A DNA stretch of 64,000 nt. Origin: Macrophomina tecta (taxonomy: Eukaryota; Ascomycota; Dothideomycetes; Botryosphaeriales; Botryosphaeriaceae). Below are positions 14,121 to 26,800 of the stretch, piece by piece. Position 1 is the first letter of the stretch. Each line of letters begins with the position of its first letter. Location: positions 744,001-808,000 of the forward strand of contig JAKSGN010000038.1 in the NCBI GenBank assembly GCA_024180945.1, written 5' to 3'. The position numbers and the translations under genes were made by a program. The notes under the pieces are model-generated. The model made no database searches. It saw nothing but the letters and a program-made list of their open reading frames with translations, and was not told where the DNA came from.

Positions 14121-16555
14121 ATGCGCTTCGCCCTCGCTGCGGCCATTCGCGCTCCAGCGACTCCAAGAGCCTTCGCCGAACTGCCAATTGCGGCCTGGAC
14201 TGCGTCGCCACATCTCGCGCGCAGAGCTTTCTCATCCACGCCCTCCCCGTTATTCCGCCCGGCATCTCTCGTCCCCACGACGTCACCAGTACGCCAGCGC
14301 GCCGCCGCCCTGATCAAATCGAATGTTAAGTCTACCAGCGGCTCTTCTCCACCTGTGAGGGTTTTCGCAACGTCCAGGATCCTTTCCGAGGCTCGCCAGT
14401 CATACCAAGATGAGCTGAAGAGTAAGGGCATCGTTAACAAGGAGGAAGTTGACGAGGAGGAACGCGACTTCACTAAATCCGAGAAGGCGTCCGCCGCTGC
14501 CCAGGTCAACCTAAGTGCGAAGCTCAGCAAAGATGGATTGAACAAGGGCAAACCCGGTGGCATGGCAGAGATCGTCCGGCTAGTCAAGATTGCAAGGCCC
14601 GAAGCCAAGTCGCTGGCTTTGGCTTTCCTGTTCTTACTGGTTTCGTCTGCAGTCTCCATGTCTATCCCATTCTCCATTGGCAAGATCATCGATATCGCTA
14701 CCAACGAGAATAAGGAGCTACTTTTCGGTCTAGATATCAAGACGTTTTACACTGCCCTAGCCGGCGTCCTTGTAATCGGCGCCGGTGCCAATTATGGACG
14801 TATCATAATCCTGCGCATCGTCGGAGAAAGAATTGTGGCACGATTGAGGTCTCAGCTCTACCGGAAGATATTCATTCAAAACGCCGAATTTTTTGACGCG
14901 AACCGTGTTGGAGATCTTATTTCGCGCCTAGGTTCCGACAGCATCATCGTTGGCAAGAGTATCACTCAAAACCTCTCGGATGGCCTCAGGTCTCTGGTCA
15001 GCGGAGCTGCGGGTTTGACTATGATGGGGTGGGTCTCCTTGAAGCTCACTGGTGTTCTCGGCATCATGTTCCCGCCTGTTGCTGTAGCTGCCTTTCTCTT
15101 CGGGAGATACATGCGCAATATCAGTCGAAAGATTCAGAAGAACCTCGGCACCCTGACGAAAATTGCCGAAGAACGCCTAGGAAACGTCCGCACCTCGCAG
15201 GCTTTCGCGGGTGAGATCCAGGAAGTGGCCCGTTACAATCGTCAGGTTAAGAGGATATTCGAACTCGGCAAGAAAGAAGCCTTAGTTGCAGCCACCTTCT
15301 TCGGCAGCACCGGACTCATGGGTAATATCACCATTCTGGCAGTCCTCTATGTCGGCGGTGGTATGGTCAAGTCTGGTACCATCAGCATCGGAGAACTATC
15401 ATCCTTCCTGATGTACACGGCATACGCTGGATCTAGCATGTTTGGTCTCTCGGGCTTCTACTCGGAACTAATGAAAGGCGTTGGAGCAGCAAGTCGACTT
15501 TTCGAGCTCCAGGATCGTGACCCTACCATCCCACCAACAGTGGGTGTGCCAGTCAAGTCCGCCCGTGGTCCCATCAAATTCAACAACGTCTCGTTCAGTT
15601 ATCCTACCAGGCCTGCTGTTACCATTTTCAAGGACCTCAATTTCGAGATCCCCGAGGGCACCAATGTAGCGATTGTTGCTCCTAGCGGCGCTGGAAAATC
15701 CACCGTGGCCAGCCTTTTGCTTCGTTTCTACACCCCTACTAGCGGCACGATCACCATCAACGGGCAAAATATCGTCGATATGAATGCTAAGCAACTTCGT
15801 CGGAAGATCGGGTTCGTTGGACAAGAACCCGTCTTGTTCTCGGGCACAATCGCGGAGAACATCGCGTACGGCAAGCCCAACGCGACTCGCGCTGAAATTG
15901 TAGCAGCTGCCAGGAAAGCCAACTGCCAATTTATCAGCGACTTCGTAAGTCTTCTCCCTCATTTTTCTTTTGATCTTTTTAAAGTAAAAAGGGCGACGGT
16001 CGTCTGACATATTCGCAGCCTGACGGTCTCGAAACTCACGTTGGCGCCCGGGGTACTCAGCTATCTGGCGGCCAGAAGCAGCGCATTGCCATTGCACGAG
16101 CTCTACTCAAGCAGCCGGATATCCTGATCCTGGATGAGGCAACAAGTGCTCTGGATGCTGAGTCTGAAACACTTGTCAACCAAGCTCTTGGTGCCCTCCT
16201 GAGGGGTAACAACACAACCATTAGTATCGCCCATCGCCTCTCCACTATCAAGCGATCTGATCGCATTATTTGCCTCGGTGCAGACGGCACTGTCGCGGAG
16301 GAGGGCACATATGCCGAGCTCTCTTCCCGTTCGGATGGAGCTTTTGCCAAGCTCATGGAATGGCAAATGAGTGGAGGCGAATCCATGTCGGTAAGACGTG
16401 AACCGCATGTTACGGAGGACGAGGAGATCGAAGCAGATCTTGAAAGCGAGAATGAGAACGATGAGGCAATTGATGAGGAGGTCACAAAGACCCGGAAAGA
16501 CCATGTCACGCCAGGAGAGGTGGTGATGGAGCACACTAAGACGCAGGATCGGTGA
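14121..16555 (+). CDS. MDL1: Mitochondrial half-size ABC transporter, MDL1/ABCB10 type
   Basis: Two exons (14121-15944, 16019-16555; 74-bp intron) encode 786 residues. The N-terminus is an Arg/Ala/Ser-rich mitochondrial presequence (about 100 residues to the TSRILS segment). A six-helix ABC transmembrane domain follows (about 150-450), then one nucleotide-binding domain: Walker [10 protein letters not shown] (Lys526; first position Ala rather than Gly, allowed in the family), Q-loop GQEPVLFSG, signature LSGGQ (623-627), Walker [13 protein letters not shown], and the H-loop His in IAHRLST. The tail is acidic. The match is to yeast Mdl1/Mdl2 and human ABCB10, inner-membrane exporters linked to export of peptides from the matrix. 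The start was chosen at the ATG that begins the presequence; the frame is open further upstream. MDL1 versus MDL2 is not resolved. Confidence 0.93.
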
Positions 16556-17263
16556 AAGGGAAGTTGCCTAATTCGGCAGCGTTGAAGAATCCTGCATGCG
16601 GGCCGAGCCGGGATGGCGAAAGCCGCATAGTCGAACCGGCGCAAACAAATTTTCACCCACCATACTCGTTGAGGTTTAATTGTTCGCCGCAGTAGAAGAC
16701 TTTTTTGCTTAGAGGCATGTCTTTGGGAGGTGTTGGGCGAAGAATTGGTCTTTTCTCACGGGCATCTATGGATGTAGAGACGGTGCAATTGTCATCTTCT
16801 CTCAGATCAGGAGAGCATAACGGGTGGATGAGGTGATATCTGCGACCCTTGCTGCGGCCTTCCCTGTGGCTAAGGACACGGAAGACGGGCATCTCTACTC
16901 TTGGCTGAAGATCACTAAGCTCTACCATTAGTCCCATGGCCATTTGCTCTTGGCTTTGCGAAGAAGTGCCGGGTGGTGGCCAAAAAAAAAAAAAAAAAAA
17001 GCTCGGAATGTATATTAGTCTACTCCCATCTCTTTCAATAACTTGCTTACCTCTTTCTTCGACTCGCTTGCCAACTCCCAGCCTTTGTAGTAAGGCGGCT
17101 GACCAAATCAATCTAGATCTTTGTGTGGACCGCTCTCGAATCTGGAATCTCCTGCTGTACACCACACACGCGAAAGCTACCAGCACCCACCCTTGCCCTT
17201 GACGTCATCCATCCCGCATCGGCCGTGGATTATTTATCACACAACATCTAGAAGTCGACAATC
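16556..17263. other. Spacer between MDL1 and the cupin gene
   Basis: 708 bases with an A-run at 16981-17000. A minus-strand frame at 16653-17186 is open, but it overlaps the homopolymer and resembles nothing known. The last 200 bases are C-rich and probably form the cupin gene promoter and leader. Confidence 0.45.
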
Positions 17264-18280
17264 ATGTCATCACCATATTCGAACACTACCACCTCAAATC
17301 ACTCCTCAGCTTACACAAACCCCTCCTGCTCGTCCTCATCCCAGTACATAAAAACGCCGCCCACGCACGCCGACCAGATCCACCAGCCACTCCCCCCGGA
17401 CGAACACATCCCGGGCAACCCGCATATGCTCAAAATCGCCTCGCATACCGCGTACCGCAGCGCCGCCCGCTCGCCGTCCTCGATCCTTTCCAAGAAAGCT
17501 TCCTGGGTCAACACAACCCGCAACATCTCGCTCTCGCCGCACGGCTCGCGGCCGACCTCGAAGGACAACTCGCCCATCGGCACGCCCATCGGCACGCCTA
17601 GAAACAGATCGCCAGTTCGCGGATTCGCGACGAGCGTAGCGAAGATGGGTAAGCAGGACGGCGTCGAGAACAAGCCGCCGAAGCACGAGATGCGGGTGTT
17701 TGAGAACCTGCTGGGGGAGCAGCGCCGGTTCGGCGTGTTTAGGAAGGTGTTGCACACGGGGTTGTACAGGTACACGAATTTCCTCCCCCCTCTTCCTCTT
17801 GTCCCTCTTTCCCGCACCGAAAGCTTCCTCGTGCCGGCGGAGACGAACAAAAAAAAAAAAGATGGGTATGACTTTTGCTAACATATCTTTTCTCACAGCC
17901 AACTCGTCGCAATGGAAATCCCGCCCGGCGGCGACATCGGCGACGAGGTCCACACCGTCGACCAGACCCTCCTCTTCACGCACGGCACGGGGCTCGCCCA
18001 GGTCGCGGGCAAAGAGCGGCCGATCAAGGCCGGCGACGTCGTCGTCGTGCCGGCCGGCACGCAGCACCAGTTTCTGAACACGGGCGACGAGCCGCTCGAG
18101 CTGGTGACGGTGTACGCGCCGGCGGAGCACGATCCCCGGACGGTGCACCAGACGAAGGAGGAAGGGGATAAGGAGGAGGAAGAGGGCATCGACGTGGCGC
18201 CCGAGTGGTCGCGGCGGAGCCGTCAGGAGAATGAGAAGGCTGGGCTGGTGAAGTTGGAAGGAGGCCCGTATGACGAGTAA
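17264..18280 (+). CDS. Cupin-domain protein
   Basis: Two exons (17264-17769, 17899-18280; 129-bp intron) give up to 295 residues. The C-terminal half is a single cupin beta-barrel. The second cupin motif G-x5-P-x-G-x2-H-x3-N is perfect (GDVVVVPAGTQHQFLN). The first motif keeps one His (EVHTVDQ), so the metal site may be reduced or use other ligands. A charged tail rich in Glu and Lys follows (TKEEGDKEEEEG). The first 125 residues are Ser/Pro/Thr-rich and low in complexity. Translation could instead begin at the internal ATG at 17645 (MGKQDGVENK), which would give a 168-residue protein close to the cupin core. The substrate is unknown; many fungal single-domain cupins of this kind are uncharacterised. 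Confidence 0.85.
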
Positions 18281-19422
18281 ATCAGTTTGGTTGGTTAGGA
18301 AAGAGGAGGTTATTTGATGGTATTTTGGGGAGGATGTCGGTGGTAATTTGCAGGTGTCCAATTTGTCGTACTGGAGCGGATTTTTGGGAATATCCTAAAC
18401 TGAAGATTGGATATTGTAATATTACGACACGATTCTACTTAGATCAGCGTGCAATCTGACGATTCTGCTCAATATCAGTTACAGCTTCGCGCTGGGAATA
18501 TATTCGCGATGCGCACTACAGGTCCACCCTCATATCAACAGCAACAAATTGCCATACCTTCCATCCATCACGAGCGACACCTTCTCCTACACTCCCACCA
18601 ATAACAAATCTGCCTATTCAATCATATTGTCCACACTTACCTACCACCAATACTCCCTCACTCCACCATCCATCGTCCATCAACGCCCATCCATCCCACC
18701 GCAACCGCCCAGGCCACAACCTTTTACGACAATTACTCTCTTGATCTTACCCAAACCGGCAAGCATTCCAGCAGATCACTGACCTGGCGACGTCAGGTCG
18801 AACAGGGATGACACAGCTCGCGAATGCTCTTTCCCTCTCTTTTTCGGCGAAGACCGGGACGAAACGAGATCTCCTTCCCGGCCATCAGGAACCCAAGTAC
18901 CCACCCAAGGAAAGAATACCGAACCGCACCTAACCGGCCCTCGGGAATAAAGTACCGGGTAGCCACATGCGCGCGTGTGCATCCTGTTGCGGCTGTGCGC
19001 CTAAAAAAGATAGATGATGGCGCCATCATCCTTGCAGAATCGCATTCGGTACCTGCATCTAGATTCAACGTCGTTAAACCGCTCACGGAAAGCAGGCCTG
19101 AGTAAGGGTCCGATGAATGTGCAGATCGTGTTTATTATTGCATCAGGGCAACAAAAAGCCATGATCTTTCCTATCCGAACGTCGACTCTGATCCGTCCTA
19201 CCAGCACAAGAAGACTCCCGCTAAAATCTCCTTTCTCTCAGCACAAAGGCTTGTCATCCCATCTATAATTACAACATGAATGGGGCTCCGACGCAATTCG
19301 GTCGGAATTCCCCAGAATTCACGCCAGGTCTTCTCCTAAACCTCGCGGACCTTTTCAGAACGTATCCACCCTTTTTTTATCGCAAACGTAATGTAGTCGT
19401 GTTCGTCGAGCGACGGAATCAC
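18281..19422. other. Spacer between convergent cupin and SDR genes
   Basis: The cupin and SDR genes converge here, so both 3' UTRs lie in this 1.1-kb stretch. It contains a C/A-rich plus-strand segment (18530-18780) with an open frame that does not look coding. No RNA gene or repeat seen. Confidence 0.45.
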
Positions 19423-21192
<1,770 letters not shown>

Positions 21193-21660
21193 GGCGAGAG
21201 GGTTTGGTGGGAAGGAGAAGCTTGGGGAGGGCGAGTTGGGCGGCAAGCTCAGAGCTTTAAGGGAAGAATTGGGAATAGGAGAGCGGCGGGCAGATTGTGT
21301 AAGCGGACAGCGGTGAGTCCGGGAGGGGTGTCACCGAGACCGGCGAGGATTCTGAGGACGAAGGAGGTTTTTGTGCTGGCACATGTGCGAAAGCACGGCG
21401 CGGCCTGTGACGTGAATGCTGGGGGACGAAAGGGAGCTTGGGCCGCGCTGGAGCGGGCCTCCGAGACGAGGGACAAGAAGTGGCCACGGCTCTTCCCCAG
21501 TCAGCGGCGCTGGTCTGGCCACCACTATTTTCGCCTTAGCCCAGCCGCCCGTCGATCCTGACATCGCGTCCCACATTCCCTTGGATGCCCTGCCACCGCC
21601 GCTCCACCCTGACGCCGCCCACCACGACCCTGAGGGAGAGAGAGAGAAAAAAAAATAAAA
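21193..21660. promoter_or_regulatory. Shared bidirectional promoter region, SDR / 5-phosphatase-like gene
   Basis: 468 bases lie between divergent start codons. The right end has an A-rich leader (about 21640-21660) directly before the 5-phosphatase ATG. No TATA box is evident. Confidence 0.45.
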
Positions 21661-23022
21661 ATGCTTCTCTATCTGGTCTCCTTCAACTTGGCGCGCGCCC
21701 TGGTGGATCCGCACTTGCTCGGCCAGGCGCTGCTGGAAGCCCTGCCAAACCCCTCGCTCCTCCCCGACGTCATCGTCTGCAGCCTGCAGGAAGTCTCTCC
21801 CATCGCCTACTCCTTCCTGGGCGGCTCGTACCTGACGCCTTACTTTGACCGCGTCACCCAGAGCGTCCGCGTCGCTGCGAAGAAGCACGCGGACGACGAG
21901 GATGCCTACCGCCTCACCATCCTGCGCAATGTCGGCATGACGGCCATCATGGTCTTCGCCAAGCCTGACGTCGCCGACCGCATCAGATGGATCCAGACGG
22001 CCGGCGTCGGCGTTGGCTTCATGGAGATGGGCAACAAGGGCGCTGTTGGCGTGCGCCTTGGTCTTGCTACTCGCCCGGACAGCGACGACGAGGTCGAGAT
22101 GACCTTCGTCGCCGCGCATCTGGCTCCCATGGAAGACGATGTGCAGAGGCGCATCGAGGACTGGGAGAACATCGTCCGCAACCTCGTCTTCGAGCCTGCG
22201 GTGGACCATGCCGCATCCAAGGCCGCGGGCGCCAGAGCAATCGCCTCTGCAGCCTCAGACAACGCCGCCCGGGATGAGCGAGAACCGCTCATCTCCTCGT
22301 CGTACGCCTCCGGACCAGCCTCCGCCCTGCATGGCCTCTACACCCCCTCCTCCCACCTCTTCTTCGCCGGCGACCTCAACTTCCGCACCCACGACACCGG
22401 GCCTTCCCCTTCAGACCATCGGTCCTTCCCCCAGCCGCACCACGCCACCTCCGATCCCAATCACTACTCCCAACTCCTCGCCTCGGACCAGCTCAACCGC
22501 GAGCGCAGCGCCGGCCGCATCCTCCAAGGCTTCTCCGAGCTCCCCATCACCTTCCCACCCACCTACAAATACAGCACCCACCACCGCCCTGACCCCACCA
22601 GCAACCCTCCACCCTCGCCCAACCAGACCTGGGCGTGGGCCAAGCACCGCTGGCCCAGCTGGTGCGACCGCATTCTCTTCCTGCCGCCCCCGCCACAGCC
22701 GAGTGACGCCTTCACCTTCACGCCTCTCAAGTACACGTCTCTCCCGCTGCTGCCGTCTTCGGATCACCAGCCTGTTGCCCTTGCCCTGACGGTCTCGACC
22801 GATGCACCGCTGGCGCCGCCCGAGAAGAGCGATGATGTGCGCAGGAAGCCTCCGTTCCCGTTGGATCCGGCTTGGAGGACGAAGCGTACAGCGGCGAGGA
22901 GGCGCGAGGTTGTAGTGGGTGTGCTAGCGTATCTGGCTTTGACGTGGGAGGGTAATGCGCTGCTGGTGGCGATGGCGCTGGGTGCTTGGGGCGTTGGTGC
23001 TGTAGCGAAGAGTTTTAGCTGA
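21661..23022 (+). CDS. Inositol polyphosphate 5-phosphatase-family protein with C-terminal membrane segment
   Basis: Single-exon gene, 453 residues, of the endonuclease/exonuclease/phosphatase superfamily. Diagnostic 5-phosphatase motifs appear in order: QEV with catalytic Glu44, GNKGAVGVRL (124-133), AHLAPMEDD with His153, the metal/substrate loop GDLNFR (237-242), FPPTYKY (299-304), PSWCDRI (332-338) and SDHQP (367-371). The family removes the 5-phosphate of inositol phosphates and phosphoinositides. There is no SAC1 or RhoGAP domain, so this is a stand-alone catalytic unit with a low-complexity insert at about 180-280. The last 40 residues are hydrophobic (about 415-450) and could anchor it in a membrane. 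The ATG follows an A-rich leader. Family sure, substrate not known. Confidence 0.9.
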   Translation: MLLYLVSFNLARALVDPHLLGQALLEALPNPSLLPDVIVCSLQEVSPIAYSFLGGSYLTPYFDRVTQSVRVAAKKHADDEDAYRLTILRNVGMTAIMVFAKPDVADRIRWIQTAGVGVGFMEMGNKGAVGVRLGLATRPDSDDEVEMTFVAAHLAPMEDDVQRRIEDWENIVRNLVFEPAVDHAASKAAGARAIASAASDNAARDEREPLISSSYASGPASALHGLYTPSSHLFFAGDLNFRTHDTGPSPSDHRSFPQPHHATSDPNHYSQLLASDQLNRERSAGRILQGFSELPITFPPTYKYSTHHRPDPTSNPPPSPNQTWAWAKHRWPSWCDRILFLPPPPQPSDAFTFTPLKYTSLPLLPSSDHQPVALALTVSTDAPLAPPEKSDDVRRKPPFPLDPAWRTKRTAARRREVVVGVLAYLALTWEGNALLVAMALGAWGVGAVAKSFS

Positions 23023-24713
23023 GAGCCCCGGTGACTTCCAAGTGGAGCAGGAATACCGGTGGAGTTTGCTTAATGACCGTACGCATGGAGTAATGATGGA
23101 GACGGTTGTAATGACGGCAGTGAGAGGTTGATGATTGTAGATGGGCGCGGGTATGTCTGTTGAGTTAGAATTTATTCTTCATAGATACACCAAATCTCAT
23201 GACTCGAGTCTCTTTCCCTTATGCTCTTCGTTCCTCTCTAATTCACACTCGTGGATCTTTTAGCGGTTCTCGCTCTTCAACATGCGGATGGAATGATGGC
23301 ACACGGATTGAAAAGGTGTCTGATCAAACATCTGCATATTTCTGACGCTGTGACATACCTTCCGGGCCTGGTTGCGTTGTGAGTGTTGAAAGCAGTTGGC
23401 TTGACCACAACTGTGGTTCACTTCGTAAAGGCCCCCTCCATTCCCGTATATTCTTACAAAGCATCGTTTAGAGGCGGTTTACCAAATCCACGCCCAGTGG
23501 CTCGAGGTTGAATATTGTCTACCCCGGAACACGAGGCCGGTGTCAGAAGTATTCCCCAACCTATCGCGGGGGAGTAGGAGCACTCGTCCGGCCACGAAGT
23601 TCCAGAGACATCACACAAGATTATATTCGGAGGAATGCTTCGACTCGCGCGCCGACTGTTGCAAAAAAAAACTTCGGAAACCGACCTCGTACTCACAGTT
23701 CCTCTTCCTCTTCCTCTTCCACCTCCCCCTCCGGTCATCACATCCCCGAAGCCACGAAACAAACCCAAAAAAAAACCATCATTCCACATTCACGCAATCC
23801 CACAACCCCTCCCTCCCTACTCATCCTCTCCATCGTCTCCATCGTCGCCCGTGCCTCGCTCTACGCCTCTGCCCCCAAGGAAAATAACCTCCATCCCGAC
23901 ATCCGACCAATCGCAGCGTACAAAAGCACACGTCCACCTCGCTTAACGCCCGACCGACCGCCCCAAGCCATTTCCTTGCCGCGAAATCCTTCGCCAGTGG
24001 CTGAGCTAGGGCTTACCCCGCCAACAAGCAATGCATGCAAAAAGCCATGTTGCGGGGCGGGCGTGGCGCGGGACGTCAGCGCTCTGCGGGGACGGAGGCT
24101 GGCGAGCGTCCGGCGAGACTAAAAGTGCGCCATCTTCTGTGTGTTTGGCTGGCTGGCTGGCTGGCTGGCTGGTCGGCTGGTCGGAGGGGGGGAGAGGAGA
24201 GGAGAGGGGAGGGGAGGGGAGGGGAGGGGGGTGGGAAGCAAGTGAGATCGGAGGTCAGCGCCTGGGCGGGGCGGGAGCTTTGTTTGCGTGTGCGTCCGGG
24301 GTTCGATGGGAGTGTAGGTGGAGAGGTGTTGGGGCACTTGCGCGGGTACTGCTTGCTGGTAGGGACTCCTCGCCGGCCAGATGTACAGTTGAAAATACGC
24401 AGTAAAGTATGTGCCGTAAGGAGGGAGCGGCGCATCACTCAGGAAGAGGCAAAATTAAGTTCGAAATCGTAATAGGTTCGTTTCCCTCCATCGACCCAGT
24501 GCATAGACTTGGATGTGTAGAAAGAGGGAAGGAGAACGTCTCGTCATCTCTCATTAAAGACATAAGATCCAGAGAGAGCTTTATAAATTAAATCGCCACA
24601 CCAACACGCTTCGCCGTTCCTCAAGAATGAGCCTTTGGATATCATTGCGACCAGCCCCACCAGAGAGAGAGAGACCACCAAAAAGTCGAAAGAAAAACCG
24701 CCCGACACACCGT
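23023..24713. other. Spacer with microsatellites, no supported gene
   Basis: The flanking genes converge on this 1.7-kb spacer. It carries a (GGCT) run at about 24147-24172 followed by a GGGGA-type purine tract (about 24186-24234). Open frames on both strands in 23450-24470 are Ser/Pro- or Arg-rich and resemble no family. Confidence 0.5.
24147..24234. repeat. GGCT microsatellite plus G/A-rich tract
   Basis: Tandem GGCT units (about six) are followed by repeated GGAGA/GGGGA units, giving a strongly purine-rich plus strand. It lies in the spacer downstream of the hexose transporter. Confidence 0.7.
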
Positions 24714-26488
24714 CTAAGCAGACTTGGGCTCGACGCTCTCGTCGTAGACAGTGGTAGCGCCGGTCGCCTTGGCAATATCCTTGCGGGTGGCCTCGTCGGC
24801 AAAGGTTTCGTGGGGGACCCACTTGGCGGAGGTGGCGGGCGTGGTCTCCTCGAGCATGCGGTCGACCTGCTCGAGCGACAGGCCCTTGGTCTCGGGCACC
24901 ATGAAGAAGGCGAAGAGGGCGCACAGCGTGCAGGTGCTGCCCCAGACGAAGAAGACCTTGACGCCGAGGTTGCCCTCGTTGGCGTCGACCATGTAGGGGG
25001 TGACGTAGCCGAGGACGAACTGTGACGGGATGGTTAGTATCTTGCCACTCTTCGCGGTCTGGAGGGCTTTCTGTTGGAGTACTTACGTTCCAGAGCCAGT
25101 TGGAGGCGGTGGAGAGAGCAACGCCCTTGGCGCGGATGGGCAGCGGGTAGACCTCGCCGATGACGACCCAGGCGGCGGGGCCCCAGGTGGTGGCGAAGAA
25201 GAAGATGTAGATGCAGACGAAGACGATGAGGCAGATGCCCTGGGCGTTGCTGTCGGGGGCGGCGACGCCGACGATGGCAACGATGAACTCGCACACCAGC
25301 ATGCCGATAGCGCCGAAGATGAGGAGCGGGCGACGGCCGAGGCGCTCGATGGCCCAGAAGGAGAGCGGGGTGGAGCAGACGTTGACGACGTTGGTGATGA
25401 CGGAGATGATGAAGGCGTTCTTCAGGCCGACCTGCTGGAAGAAGGTGGTGCCGTAGTAGAACTGGGCTATTGTTAGCTCTTGGCAGGCGATTTGGGAGGG
25501 AGACGATGGGGGCATACGATGAAGTTCACGCCGGTAAGCTGCTGGAACATCTGAAGGAAGACACCGAGCATGACACGGCGGAAGTTACCAGAAGGAGACC
25601 AGCCACCCCGGAAGCAGTCAATCCAGCCGGACTGCATGTGCTCCCGCTCGTGACGGAAGTTGGCGACAAGCTCGGCAAGCTCAGACTGGATGTACTCCGA
25701 ATCAGCGGGCTGACCGCGGATCCTGGCCAGAGCGCTGGCAGCCTTCTCAAGCTTATCATCCTTGACGAAGTAGCGGGGAGACTCGGGCAGGCAGAGAAGA
25801 CCACCGCCGAGGATGATGGCCCAGGCGAACTGGATGGAGATCGGAATGCGGTAAGAGCCAGAGTCCATGCGGTTCTTAGTGGCCTGGTCGACGCAAGAGG
25901 CGAGGAGAAGACCAATGGTAATGGCGAACTGGTAGCCGGAGACGATGGCACCACGAACGGCCTTGGGGGCGATCTCAGACATGTAGAGAATGATGGTGGC
26001 GGAAACGAAGCCGACGCCAATACCAGCGATGAGACGGCCAGCAACAAGCAGATTGACGGCAGTGGAAGCGACCTGGAGAACGACACCGACGGCGAAGACG
26101 ACACAGCCGGCAACAACGGTGGTACGACGACCAATCCAGTCGGCGAGGGAACCAGCAAAGAGAGCACCGAAGAAGGTACCGGCGGAGAGGATGGAGGTGA
26201 TCAACGACTTCTCCCAGGTGTGGTAGAGGTAGCCCTCGTAGGCATTGTCGGTGTCGGTGGAGCCCGGGTGGCCAAACTCGCGCTTGAAGTAGTTCATACC
26301 CAGCACGCCAGAGATGTATCCCGAGTCATAGCCGAAGAGGATACCTATGGGTGGGTGTTAGACACAGGGCAGTGACGAGATGAAGTGTTGGGCTCACCTC
26401 CAAACGCGGCAAAAACGCAAAGCAGATAGGCCTTGATAGTGACGGGAGCCTCCACACGGGCGGAGAGCTCGGCTTGACCACGAGCCAT
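24714..26488 (-). CDS. MFS hexose (monosaccharide) transporter
   Basis: Four exons (26488-26398, 26344-25518, 25461-25087, 25019-24714; introns 53, 56 and 67 bp) give 532 residues with 12 predicted helices. Sugar-porter motifs: GGILFGYDSG in helix 1, DWIGRR after helix 2, PESPRYF after helix 6, QQLTGVNFIFYYG in helix 7 (formed by splicing exon 2 to exon 3 at an AG six bases beyond another AG), GRRPLLIFG, and PETKGLSLEQVD after helix 12. This is the fungal monosaccharide:H+ symporter/facilitator class at the plasma membrane. The start codon lies in a CCATGG context. The upstream DNA has a TATA box and several CreA-like G-rich sites, in line with glucose control. Hexose rather than another sugar is inferred from motifs. 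Confidence 0.94.
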
Positions 26489-26589
26489 GGCGATTGAATC
26501 GGTTGTCTGGAGCGAAGCTGTGTGTGCTTGTCTAGGTACCAGTGTCGGTGTTCGGGGAGGGGAGCGTGGTTGGGAAGAAGGAAAAGAGA

Positions 26590-26800
26590 AGCCCCAGCGA
26601 GGCAGAGGCAGAACTTAATATACCTGGGCCGCTGGGGGTGTCCCCAAACGGGTGATTGGGGCTTGGTGGTATGTGCGTGGGAGACGGGCGTTCCTTTGAG
26701 TTGGACCTGGAGCGTCCGCGCGGCAATATGCGGCGCCAGGACTCCGGAATCAGCCCCTCTGGGCCCATCAGCACGCGGCATCACGCTGCCGGGGCCCCAG
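26590..26800. promoter_or_regulatory. Cluster of CreA/Mig1-type sites (SYGGRG)
   Basis: CTGGGG/CCCCAG-type hexamers occur at about 26591, 26632 and 26790, with other G-rich near matches between them. They match the CreA carbon-catabolite repressor consensus. In GC-rich DNA such hexamers also occur by chance. Confidence 0.3.
26615..26623 (-). promoter_or_regulatory. TATA box of the hexose transporter
   Basis: The minus strand reads TATATTAAG about 130 bases before the transporter ATG in an otherwise GC-rich promoter. Confidence 0.4.

Noticed and set aside
12605..14740. Minus-strand frame extending CDC37 far upstream across MDL1
   Set aside because: CDC37 clearly starts at the Met at 13597; the upstream part is Arg/Ala-rich shadow sequence of MDL1 and the promoter.
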